A stretch of 64,000 nt of DNA from assembly GCA_947476625.1 (NCBI GenBank), contig CANJRA010000011.1:1-64000 (forward strand). Direction: 5' to 3'. Under the pieces are notes generated by a model, which was not told the DNA's origin, did not search any database, and saw only the letters and a program-made list of their open reading frames with translations. Each line of letters opens with the position of its first letter. Within the stretch, counting starts at the first letter, position 1. The DNA comes from Fidelibacterota bacterium. GTDB lineage: Bacteria; Pseudomonadota; Alphaproteobacteria; Rhodospirillales; Rhodospirillaceae. Shown here in pieces: positions 1-7,946 of this stretch. The translations under genes and the position numbers were made by a program.

Positions 1-410
1 ACACCTTCGCCGCCAAAATTAAGGGTGGTGTTCTGGATATCGAGACGGGTCGCCTGAAGATGATTGGCAATCCCTACATCATTCCTGTTTGGGACGTAAA
101 AAACTTCAAGATGCGCCTGACCATGAAGCCGGACGGCAGCTTGGACGGCCACCTCGGTGGCTATCAAAACTGGCTGACGCTGTACTACTCGTACGCCCAG
201 GGCGCGTTCCCATACGAAGCGCAAGTCGGAACGCCTATGGTGGGTCTCTACTACAACTTTAAAAAGCTGGCTGATGCAGATCCCGATCCGAAAACGGGTC
301 AAAACATGTCGATCTCGATCGCCTTCCGCGTGGAAGCCGTGCCAGCCATTGTTGTCCCGCCTGATGAAAAGCTCCTGGGATCAACGCCTCGTCGCGTTTC
401 AATGAAGTAA
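1..410 (+). CDS. Gene X, copy A (3' part): exported protein of unknown family
   Basis: This is the C-terminal part of an open frame that enters from the left edge; codons are in phase from base 3 and the internal ATG at 60 is not the real start. The piece aligns with the C-termini of the gene X copies at 13600-14739, 22112-23224 and 35804-37000. Shared landmarks are a PDGxxxGxLGGYxxW block and a LADADPDPxTGxN block near the end. I recognise no named family. It lies 18 bases before the DUF1592 gene on the same strand, the same order as in the other three cassettes, so it is part of that unit. Where complete, the protein has a signal peptide, so this one is probably exported too. Function is unknown. 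Confidence 0.85.
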   Translation, partial: TFAAKIKGGVLDIETGRLKMIGNPYIIPVWDVKNFKMRLTMKPDGSLDGHLGGYQNWLTLYYSYAQGAFPYEAQVGTPMVGLYYNFKKLADADPDPKTGQNMSISIAFRVEAVPAIVVPPDEKLLGSTPRRVSMK

Positions 411-428
411 GAAATAAAGGCATCTTGA

Positions 429-2165
429 ATGTTGTTTAGTGAACGCAAAGTTATTCCTCTAGCCCTGTGTGGCGCGCTTGCATTGGCCGCGTTCTCGGCC
501 AATGCCGCGGATGATCACCAAGGGCTGGCGTCTTCTCCGGAACGCGCCGGGGCAAACAGTAAGATTGTCGAGCCGGGAACAACGGCTCAGGCCGGACGTC
601 CCGTGATTCGCCGCCTGACCAGTGACCAATATGCCAATAGCATAGCGGACATTTTTGGCCCGGGGATCAATCTCGGCGGCAGATTCGATCCAGAAGTCAG
701 GAAGAGCGGGCTCATCGCCCTCGGCTCGTCCGAAGCCACGGTAACGGCAAGCGGGATCGAGCAGTTCGACAATATGGCGCGCAAGATTGCCGAGCAGGTG
801 CTGGAAAAGTCGGCGCGTGCGTCGGTTATGCCGTGCAAACCCGCGGCGGAGAATGCGCCCGACCCAGCGTGTGCAAAGATGTTTTTGGAGCGCGTCGGTC
901 GCTTCCTTTATCGGCGCACACTGAGCGAACAAGAACTGACTTCACTGGTCGAACTTGCGAACAGCACGACCGGAACGACCAAGGACTTTCATCAGGGACT
1001 GGCAAGAACACTCGCCAACATGATGGTGTCTCCGTCGTTCTTGTTCCGCTTTGAAAAAATCGAAGCGGATCCGGATGTTCCGGGCGGATTACGTCTCGAC
1101 GGCTTCTCCAAGGCCGCACGCCTGAGCTTTTTCATGTGGAATTCCGCGCCTGATGCTTTGTTGCTCGATGCGGCCGCCAACGGCAGCTTGCACAAGGATG
1201 CGGAATTTAGACGCCAAGTAGATCGTATGCTTGCCTCGAAGCGTCTTGAAAGCGGCGTCCGCGCGTTCTTCGACGACATGCTGAATCTCGACCAGATGGA
1301 AACCGCCAGTAAGGATTCCGATCTGTATCCAGAATTCACGCCTGCCGTTGCTAAGGAAGCGCGCGAAGAAACGCTCCGGACCATTGCTCAAATTTTGGTG
1401 GCGGAACGCGGCGACTACCGTGACCTTTTCACAACCCGCAAAACCTTCCTGACCCCCACGCTCGGCGCCTTGTATGGCGTTCCTGTTGTGACCCGGTCAG
1501 TGATTGGCCAGCCGGATTCTTGGGTGCCGTACGAATACGCCAAGGATTCTCCGCGCGTCGGGTTGTTGGCTCAAGTCAGCTTCCTCTCTCTGCACTCTCA
1601 CCCCGGCAGATCGTCGGCCACGCTGAGAGGTAAGGCTTTGCGCGAACTGTTTATGTGCCAGAAGGTGCCAGATCCGCCGGGCAACGTAGACTTCACCGTC
1701 GTTCAACAGACCGATAACGTTCTCTACAAGACAGCCCGCGCACGCCTTGACGCACATGCGAAACAACCCATGTGCGCAGGCTGCCACAAGATCACAGATC
1801 CGATTGGCTTGGCTCTGGAAGGCTTCGACGGTAGCGGTCGTTTCCGCACTGCAGAAAACGGCGAAGTCATTGATTTGAGAGGCTCTTTGAACGGCGTTGC
1901 CTTTAAAAGCCCCGCGGAACTTGGGGAAGTTGTGAGCAAGAATTCCCAGGTAACATCGTGCTTAGTGAAACAGGCCGCGGCCTTTGCGACAGGCTCTGCC
2001 GCCGATGCCACAGCAACGGAATGGTTAAAGTATTTAAATGAAGCTTTCGTAGCTGACGGCTATCGCTTTCCTGGGTTAATGCGTAGAATAGTTCTAAGTA
2101 GTGCATTTAGTGACGTGCAGACGAAGCAACAGGCGTCTATCGCCCCCGCGGCTTCGGGCCATTAA
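429..2165 (+). CDS. DUF1592-family multidomain protein with CxxCH motif, copy A
   Basis: The 578-residue protein has a signal peptide (cleavage likely after AFSANA, residue about 27). It carries the five-domain order of the PSD/PSCyt families: DUF1587 (RRLTSDQYANSIADIFG, about 60-75), DUF1595 (FLYRRTLSEQEL), DUF1592 (SPSFLFRFE to FFDDMLNLDQM), DUF1588 (FLTPTLGALYGVP to DPIGLALEGFD) and DUF1585 at the C-terminus. The DUF1588 part holds MCQKVPDPPG and a CAGCH motif at residues 449-453, a candidate covalent haem site. Such proteins are abundant in Planctomycetes, and their biochemical role is not established. The ATG has a modest AAGG upstream. Gene X precedes it and a DUF1552 gene follows 22 bases after its stop. 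A periplasmic haem protein working with the DUF1552 partner is my inference. Confidence 0.9.
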   Translation: MLFSERKVIPLALCGALALAAFSANAADDHQGLASSPERAGANSKIVEPGTTAQAGRPVIRRLTSDQYANSIADIFGPGINLGGRFDPEVRKSGLIALGSSEATVTASGIEQFDNMARKIAEQVLEKSARASVMPCKPAAENAPDPACAKMFLERVGRFLYRRTLSEQELTSLVELANSTTGTTKDFHQGLARTLANMMVSPSFLFRFEKIEADPDVPGGLRLDGFSKAARLSFFMWNSAPDALLLDAAANGSLHKDAEFRRQVDRMLASKRLESGVRAFFDDMLNLDQMETASKDSDLYPEFTPAVAKEAREETLRTIAQILVAERGDYRDLFTTRKTFLTPTLGALYGVPVVTRSVIGQPDSWVPYEYAKDSPRVGLLAQVSFLSLHSHPGRSSATLRGKALRELFMCQKVPDPPGNVDFTVVQQTDNVLYKTARARLDAHAKQPMCAGCHKITDPIGLALEGFDGSGRFRTAENGEVIDLRGSLNGVAFKSPAELGEVVSKNSQVTSCLVKQAAAFATGSAADATATEWLKYLNEAFVADGYRFPGLMRRIVLSSAFSDVQTKQQASIAPAASGH

Positions 2166-2187
2166 TATCCAGTGGAGGAATAAGGTC

Positions 2188-3519
2188 ATGGTAATGAATA
2201 AAATGAATCGCCGCACAATCCTGCGCGGAGCGCTTGGCGGCGCCGCCGTCACCGTCGGCATTCCATTCTTGGATTGCTTCCTCGATAACAACGGGAAGGC
2301 GTTTGCTGCTGGTGGCAAAACTTTGCCGCCGGTGTTTGGCACCTGGACCATGGGTCTCGGTTTGACGCCAGGCTTCTGGGAACCAAAGACGTTCGGCGCC
2401 AACTACGAGTTCGGCGAAGATCTCAAGGTGCTGACGCCGCTGCAGAAGAAGATCAACGTGTTCTCCGGTCTTCGTATTCTCAGCAGCCAGGTAATCACCG
2501 TTCATACAGGTGGGATGGCCGGCCTTTTGTCGGGCGGTCTGTCAGCTCCAGGTAAGCCGCTCGGCCCGTCGATTGATACGCTGATCGCCGACCAAGTTGG
2601 TACGCGCAGCCGGTTTAGATCGTTGGAAGTTTCCTGCGATGGAACTCCGACGAGCTTCAGCCGTCGCGCCGGAGGCGTTGTGAACCCTTCCGAATTTTCT
2701 CCGATCGCTTTCTATCAGAGAATCTTCGGCGCGGATTACGTTGACCCCAACAAAGCTGAATACAAGCCGGATCCCGCGCTGATGTTGAGAAAGAGCGCGT
2801 TGTCTGCGGTCAGCGAGCAGCGCTCTGATCTGCTTTCCACACTAGGCGCTTCCGATAAGGCGCGCTTGGATGAGTATTTCACGTCGCTCCGCACGTTGGA
2901 AAAGCAGCTCGAGATCATGCTTGAAAAGCCGGATCCGTTGCCGTCTTGCAAGGTAGCCACGCAACCTCAAGATGGTGAGCGTACGGTTCTGATCGATCAC
3001 GTCCAAAAGAACCACGAGCTGTTCGTCGAACTGATGGTCGCGGCTGTGGCTTGTGGTCAAACCCAGGTGTTCAACTTGAACCTCTGCGGCGCCCTCTCGC
3101 ATATGCGCCGTGCCGGAAGTTCGAACACGTACCACACCTATACGCACGAAGAAGCGGTCGATAACCGTGGGTATCAGCTGACTGTTGGCTGGTTCCAACG
3201 CCAAATCGCAGATATGTACTTCAAGATGGCGCAAAAGTTTGACAGCTATCGTGAAGGCGACGGTACCCTGCTCGACCGTATGCTGGTGCTTTACGTGACC
3301 GACCACGGCGATGCGAAAGTCCATGGCAATGAAAACATTCCCGTGTTTATGGCCGGCGGCGCCGCTGGACGCATTAAAACGGGCCTGCACGTTGCCGCTA
3401 AGGGTGAAACCTTGTCTCGCCTCGGTTTGACGCTGCAGCAGGCCTACGGCGTGTCCGTGGGAACCTGGGGCACGGAAGCCAACACGACGTCGCACCCCTT
3501 CGGCGAGATCATGGCTTAA
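2188..3519 (+). CDS. DUF1552-family Tat-exported protein, copy A
   Basis: I start this 443-residue protein at 2188 because GGAGG lies 9 bases upstream, and the leader then begins MVMNKMNRRTILRG, a twin-arginine type signal followed by a hydrophobic stretch. An upstream in-frame ATG at 2101 would overlap the previous gene and bury the leader. The body is DUF1552 (Pfam PF07586, described as the HXXSHH family as I remember it). Here the corresponding motif reads HTYTHE. A later TDHG block resembles the metal-site region of DUF1501/sulfatase-like proteins, but I do not claim a reaction. The family almost always accompanies DUF1592 proteins, as here. A strong terminator follows, so this copy has no COG4315 gene after it, unlike copies B to D. 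Confidence 0.88.
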   Translation: MVMNKMNRRTILRGALGGAAVTVGIPFLDCFLDNNGKAFAAGGKTLPPVFGTWTMGLGLTPGFWEPKTFGANYEFGEDLKVLTPLQKKINVFSGLRILSSQVITVHTGGMAGLLSGGLSAPGKPLGPSIDTLIADQVGTRSRFRSLEVSCDGTPTSFSRRAGGVVNPSEFSPIAFYQRIFGADYVDPNKAEYKPDPALMLRKSALSAVSEQRSDLLSTLGASDKARLDEYFTSLRTLEKQLEIMLEKPDPLPSCKVATQPQDGERTVLIDHVQKNHELFVELMVAAVACGQTQVFNLNLCGALSHMRRAGSSNTYHTYTHEEAVDNRGYQLTVGWFQRQIADMYFKMAQKFDSYREGDGTLLDRMLVLYVTDHGDAKVHGNENIPVFMAGGAAGRIKTGLHVAAKGETLSRLGLTLQQAYGVSVGTWGTEANTTSHPFGEIMA

Positions 3520-3557
3520 TATACGATACCGGCGGGCGAACCCCGCCTAAGCAAACG

Positions 3558-3590
3558 GCCGCAGGACAATATCCTGCGGCTGTTTTGCTT
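3558..3590 (+). terminator. Intrinsic terminator after cassette A
   Basis: A perfect 9-bp stem (GCCGCAGGA at 3558-3566, TCCTGCGGC at 3572-3580) is followed by TGTTTTGCTTTTT. It lies 38 bases after the DUF1552 stop and separates cassette A from the SDR operon. Confidence 0.85.
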
Positions 3591-3678
3591 TTTGCGCTCG
3601 TTTTGTTTTTGCGCTGGGGCAACGCCGATTGTTCGGTAGTATTGTCCATACTCTCGTGGAAGCGGTCGGGTTGCGTTG

Positions 3679-4428
3679 ATGCTTTTATCGTTAACAAAGA
3701 AGGTTGCTCTGGTTACCGGGGCATCGAGCGGATTGGGTGCTCACTTCGCCGCGGTTTTAGCCGGCGCCGGCGCCCGCGTTATTATGGCTGCTAGGCGAGA
3801 AGATGCGCTGACCCAGATTGCCGACACCATTCGTGGCAACGGCGGTGACGTATCGACCACAAAACTTGACGTCACGGATAGTGCCGGTGTCCATGACCTG
3901 CGGGACGTGTTGGGCACCGTAGACATAGTCGTCAATAACGCTGGCATAGTCCGCAATGCTTCAGCGCTCGATCAAACGGAAGACGATTGGGATGCGGTAA
4001 TCGATACCAATCTCAAAGGCATGTTTCTCGTCGCGCAGGCTGCCGCCGATTCCATGAAAACAAATGGAAACGCCGGGACAATTATCAATATCGCGTCGAT
4101 TCTGGGTATGCGGCAGATCGGAAACGTACTGCCGTACTCCGTCAGCAAGGCCGGGGTCATACAGATGACGAAGGTGTTGGCACTCGAAGTGGCGCGTTAC
4201 AACATTCGCGTCAATGCCATCGCACCCGGATACCTGGAAACCGAGATCAATCGCGACTTCTGGGAAACCGAACCCGGCAAAGCTCTCGTTCGCCGCATTC
4301 CACAGCGAAGGCTGGGACAACTGGCGGACCTGGACGGACCTTTGCTGCTTCTTGCATCGGAGGCATCGCGATATATGACCGGGTCGGTGCTGGTCGTCGA
4401 CGGCGGCCATCTGGTCAGCGCGCTCTAG
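3679..4428 (+). CDS. Short-chain dehydrogenase/reductase (SDR)
   Basis: This 249-residue classical SDR has the cofactor motif TGASSGLG at 13-20, NNAG at 86-89, Asn111, and the catalytic Ser140, Tyr153 and Lys157 (YSVSK). The sequence APGYLETEIN follows as usual, and the VVDGG block ends the fold. The basic residues after beta-2 (ARRED) suggest NADP as likely as NAD. A TTG codon directly before the ATG could also serve as start. It is the first gene of an apparent operon with an acyl-CoA dehydrogenase 54 bases downstream and a phosphotransferase-like kinase. Oxidation of a hydroxyacyl-CoA or hydroxy acid is a reasonable inference from that context; the exact substrate cannot be read from the sequence. 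Confidence 0.92.
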   Translation: MLLSLTKKVALVTGASSGLGAHFAAVLAGAGARVIMAARREDALTQIADTIRGNGGDVSTTKLDVTDSAGVHDLRDVLGTVDIVVNNAGIVRNASALDQTEDDWDAVIDTNLKGMFLVAQAAADSMKTNGNAGTIINIASILGMRQIGNVLPYSVSKAGVIQMTKVLALEVARYNIRVNAIAPGYLETEINRDFWETEPGKALVRRIPQRRLGQLADLDGPLLLLASEASRYMTGSVLVVDGGHLVSAL

Positions 4429-4482
4429 AGGGCTATGTGCATCAACTAAAACCGCATTCACCGACGCACGACGCAGGTAACA

Positions 4483-5661
4483 ATGGCTAACGACATCGAT
4501 GCACTCGCCGCCCGGATTGAGACGTTCGTTCGCGGCGTTGTTATTCCCTATGAAAATGACCCGCGGCGCGACAGCCATGGTCCGGCAGACGAACTCGTCA
4601 TGGAGCTGCGCGACAAAGCACGCGCCGCCGGCGTGCTGACCCCGCACATTCGCGCCGATGAAAGCCATGTGAGCCAGCGCGATACGGCCACGCTCCTCAA
4701 GAAGACTGGTTTGTCGCCGTTGGGTCCGTTGGCTTGCAATACCATGGCGCCCGATGAGGGCAATATGTATCTGCTGGGTAAAGTGGCGACCCCGGCGCAG
4801 AAGGCCCGCTTCCTCGCACCTCTTGTCAGCGGTCGCGCACGATCAGCTTTCTTGATGACGGAACCGGCCGCCGACGACGGCGCGGGATCTGACCCCTCGA
4901 TGATGAAGACCACGGCGCGGCGCGATGGCGATCATTGGATCATCAGCGGCCGTAAAGCTTTTATCACAGGATTTAAGGGCGCTGCGGTCGGTATCGTCAT
5001 GGCGAATACCGGCACACCCGAGAAAGTCGCCGCTACGATGTTCCTAGTCGATTTGCCCACGCCCGCAATTCGGCTGGAGCGGGTATTAGACACCATCGAA
5101 TATTCCATGCCCGGCGGTCATTCTGTCTTGTCGCTGGAAGACCTGCGCGTGCCATCAGATCAGATTCTCGGCGAAGTAGATAAGGGCTTGAAATATGCCC
5201 AGGTCCGCTTATCGCCGGCGCGGTTGTCGCACTGCATGCGGTGGCACGGCGCGGCAACGCGCGCCCAGGAGATCGCGACCGAATACGTCTGCAAACGTCA
5301 CGCCTTCGGTAAATTGCTGATCGATCATGAAGGCGTTGGTTTTCAACTGGCCGACAACCTGATCGATTTGAAGCAGGCCGAGCTGATGATTGACTGGTGT
5401 GCCGACATTCTCGACGGGGGTTCGCTGGGGACCACCGAGAGTTCAATGACCAAGGTGGCCGTTTCCGAGGCGCTGTTCCGGGTGCTCGATCGCTGCATCC
5501 AGGTCATGGGCGGAACCGGCGTGTCGCGCGATACTGTCGTGGAGCAGATCTTCCGCGATATCCGCGCGTTTCGCATCTACGACGGCCCGACCGAAGTCCA
5601 TAAATGGTCACTGGCCAAAAAGATCAAACGCGACCGCCTGGAGGGGTCCAGCGCCACATGA
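4483..5661 (+). CDS. Acyl-CoA dehydrogenase, ACAD10/11-like
   Basis: The 392-residue protein covers the whole acyl-CoA dehydrogenase fold. It shows FLMTEPAADDGAGSDP for flavin and substrate binding, WIISGRKAFITG, the helical C-terminal domain with RHAFGKLL, QVMGGTGVSRD and the terminal RIYDGPTEVHKWSLAKKI. The N-terminal block APDEGNMYLL resembles the ACAD10/ACAD11 branch rather than classical medium-chain enzymes. Its stop overlaps the next start (ATGA), and the next gene is an aminoglycoside-phosphotransferase-like kinase. In mammalian ACAD10/11 these two domains are fused, so the pair looks like a split version. It is expected to be cytosolic, FAD-bound, and to act on acyl-CoA; use of 4-phospho-acyl-CoA is inferred from context only. 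Confidence 0.92.
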   Translation: MANDIDALAARIETFVRGVVIPYENDPRRDSHGPADELVMELRDKARAAGVLTPHIRADESHVSQRDTATLLKKTGLSPLGPLACNTMAPDEGNMYLLGKVATPAQKARFLAPLVSGRARSAFLMTEPAADDGAGSDPSMMKTTARRDGDHWIISGRKAFITGFKGAAVGIVMANTGTPEKVAATMFLVDLPTPAIRLERVLDTIEYSMPGGHSVLSLEDLRVPSDQILGEVDKGLKYAQVRLSPARLSHCMRWHGAATRAQEIATEYVCKRHAFGKLLIDHEGVGFQLADNLIDLKQAELMIDWCADILDGGSLGTTESSMTKVAVSEALFRVLDRCIQVMGGTGVSRDTVVEQIFRDIRAFRIYDGPTEVHKWSLAKKIKRDRLEGSSAT

Positions 5662-6731
5662 GTGGGGGCGAGACCGCGCAGGCCGACACCATGCCGGTTC
5701 GGGCCGCCTATCAGTTCGAACCGGATCGCCTAGCGACGTGGCTGGCCGCCCACATCGACGGCTACAAGGGACCTTTGTCCATTGCCCAGTTCAGCGGCGG
5801 CCAGTCCAACCCGACCTATAAGCTGATGACGCCTGAGCGGGCCTATGTCCTGCGCCGCAAGCCGCCCGGGCAATTACTTAAGGGCGCCCATGCTGTTGAG
5901 CGCGAAGCGCAGGTGCTGACGGCCTTACATGCCATTGGCTTTCCGGTACCCCGCGTTCTTGGAATCTGCCTGGACGAGGCTGTAATAGGCACCTGGTTCT
6001 ATGTCATGGAGCTGGTTGAGGGGCGCATCTTCTGGGATGCGACCTTTCCAGATGTGGGTCGGGAAGACCGCCCCGCCTATTTCGACGCTATGAATGCCAC
6101 GATCGCGCGGCTGCATTCCATAGACTACGCGGCCATAGGCCTTGCCGCGTTTGGGCGGGCCGGTAACTACTTCGCACGCCAAATCGCCCGGTGGTCCAAA
6201 CAATACGTTGAGGACGTAGGGGCCGGCCGCGATCCCAATATGGACTATCTCGTGGAGTGGCTTCCCGCCCAGATTCCGCCCGAGGATGAAACCAGCTTGG
6301 TGCACGGCGACTTCCGGTGCGACAACATGATATTCCACCCCACCAAACCTCAGGTGCTGGCGGTGCTGGATTGGGAGTTATCGACACTGGGTCACCCCCT
6401 CGCCGACTTCACTTACCACGCCATGATGTACCATATGCCGCCGCAGATCGTGGCGGGGCTGGCCGAGGCGAATGTGGCGGCGCTAAACATCCCCAACGAA
6501 CAAAACTACGTGGCGGCCTATTGCGGGCGCGTGGGGCGGGCGTCAATCCCCGGCTATGATTTCTGTCTGGCGTTCAATTTCTTCCGTATGGCCGCGATAT
6601 TTCACGGTATCAAGTGCCGCGTCCTGCGCGGCACGGCCTCCTCGGCGAATGCAAAGGAACGCGCGCAATCGTTCCCGGTCCTTGCCCGCCTAGCCAGAGA
6701 TATGGCCGAGCGAACCACTAATATCATTTAG
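5658..6731 (+). CDS. Aminoglycoside-phosphotransferase-like kinase (ACAD11-type partner)
   Basis: I place the start at 5658: the ATG overlaps the stop of the dehydrogenase as ATGA and GGAGGGG lies about 12 bases upstream. An in-frame start at 5604 would sit inside the previous gene. The 357-residue protein has FSGGQSNPTYKL for the nucleotide loop, VLRRKPPG with the ATP-contacting lysine, HGDFRCDNMIFHP as the catalytic (Brenner) motif and VLDWELSTLGHPLADFTYH with the metal-binding aspartate. It belongs to the phosphotransferase family fused to acyl-CoA dehydrogenase in ACAD10/11 and encoded beside it in bacterial 4-hydroxy-acid pathways such as lva. A role in phosphorylating a 4-hydroxyacyl-CoA before dehydration is inferred from that. 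Confidence 0.9.
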   Translation: MSGGETAQADTMPVRAAYQFEPDRLATWLAAHIDGYKGPLSIAQFSGGQSNPTYKLMTPERAYVLRRKPPGQLLKGAHAVEREAQVLTALHAIGFPVPRVLGICLDEAVIGTWFYVMELVEGRIFWDATFPDVGREDRPAYFDAMNATIARLHSIDYAAIGLAAFGRAGNYFARQIARWSKQYVEDVGAGRDPNMDYLVEWLPAQIPPEDETSLVHGDFRCDNMIFHPTKPQVLAVLDWELSTLGHPLADFTYHAMMYHMPPQIVAGLAEANVAALNIPNEQNYVAAYCGRVGRASIPGYDFCLAFNFFRMAAIFHGIKCRVLRGTASSANAKERAQSFPVLARLARDMAERTTNII

Positions 6732-6807
6732 AAAATTGTTAGGGCCTGGCAGGACTTGCTCAGCAGGTGAGTACGTCTGGCCGCTATTAGAGGCGCAGGC
6801 GATCGAT

Positions 6808-6841
6808 CTCGTGCCGGGACATCTCACTTTCCCGGCACGAG
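6808..6841. terminator. Convergent terminator hairpin
   Basis: A 12-bp perfect stem (CTCGTGCCGGGA and TCCCGGCACGAG) lies between the kinase gene on the plus strand and the hydrolase gene on the minus strand. T-rich tails are weak on both sides, so efficiency is uncertain. Confidence 0.6.
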
Positions 6842-6857
6842 GGACATATCGACGCGT

Positions 6858-7865
6858 TTACGGGATCAGACGCGGCAGGCTCTGATCGTCGTTCGCATCC
6901 AGCCACTTGCCGATGAGAGTATTAAACTTCTCGGGCTGGTTGGCGTTTTGGAAGTGGTCGCCTTGCGGCCACGTCACCAAGGTGAAATCGGCATCAATCC
7001 ACGTGCCCAACTGATCATAACCGCCGGGACGCAAAGCACTGTCATTCAAAGCTTCGACAACCAAGGTCGGAGATTTGATGTGCGGGAAGTCGGCGCCTTG
7101 ATAGCCGAAAGCATAGTCGGTCGGCTTATAAGGCGTGGCTGGGAAATTGAAGCGGTACCAGTCCACCGTGCCCTGCAGACCTTTATCTGTCGTGCGGGCG
7201 TAAGCGTCGCGCCACATTTTTTCGAGTTCGGGCGAGCCGAACACGCGGCCCGGACGGTCCGGGTTCATGACGTTGCGTTCAAACTCAAGGCCCTTCTTGA
7301 ACGGGTCGTCGATGAACTGCTGAATATACCAGCTCGACTTGGCCTGCTGCTCGTTTTTAGACAACTCACGCACGAAGGCGCGCGGGTGAATGGTGTTCGA
7401 CTGAATCAACAGCTTGATCTTTTCGGGGTAGCGCATGGCGTACGTCCACAGCACCATGCCGCCCTGATCGTTGCCCATATGGACCGCGGGTCCATTGGTG
7501 AATTTCTCCTGAACAGCTTTCAGATCGTCTTCGAAGTTGATATCGGCAGTGCTGCCCTGGCCGTTGGCTTTGTCGCTTTTATTGAAGTTACGCAGATCGT
7601 ACAAAACGACCGTGTAGCGCTTGGAGAGCATGGCGAGTTGATTGCGCCAGCCGAACCAGTAGTCGCCGTTGCCGTGCGAGATAATCAGCACCGGCCCTGC
7701 GCCCACAGTGTAGTAGTGTATTTTGACGCCTTTGTTTTCGACCACGCCTTCTTTGAGGGTGATCTTGTTTCCATTGTAATCGGTCACGGTTTCGTCGGCG
7801 AGCGCCGCGCGCACCGGCATCGCGCCAACCAACGCCACCATGCATAACGCATAAAATAGTTTCAT
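6858..7865 (-). CDS. Exported alpha/beta hydrolase with Asp nucleophile (tandem copy 1)
   Basis: The start at 7865 gives MKLFYALC and a signal peptide ending near ALADE, with AAGGAGAG 8 bases upstream. A start 36 bases further out would place charged residues before the leader. The 335-residue protein has the HGNGDYW oxyanion-hole region (residues 64-70), a nucleophile elbow GNDQGG with Asp133, and a C-terminal acid and His in NDSALRPG and GDHFQN. Aspartate in the elbow is typical of epoxide hydrolases and haloalkane or haloacetate dehalogenases, not of esterases. It is closely similar along its whole length to the gene immediately upstream, so the two arose by tandem duplication. Periplasmic location is predicted. 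The substrate is unknown. Confidence 0.9.
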   Translation of the reverse strand: MKLFYALCMVALVGAMPVRAALADETVTDYNGNKITLKEGVVENKGVKIHYYTVGAGPVLIISHGNGDYWFGWRNQLAMLSKRYTVVLYDLRNFNKSDKANGQGSTADINFEDDLKAVQEKFTNGPAVHMGNDQGGMVLWTYAMRYPEKIKLLIQSNTIHPRAFVRELSKNEQQAKSSWYIQQFIDDPFKKGLEFERNVMNPDRPGRVFGSPELEKMWRDAYARTTDKGLQGTVDWYRFNFPATPYKPTDYAFGYQGADFPHIKSPTLVVEALNDSALRPGGYDQLGTWIDADFTLVTWPQGDHFQNANQPEKFNTLIGKWLDANDDQSLPRLIP

Positions 7866-7946
7866 CTCATCTCTCCTTAGGACCACTCGCAACGATCTCA
7901 TGCGAGCAATGTGAGTTAAAAAAATATCGTTCGAAGATGTGCTTCT

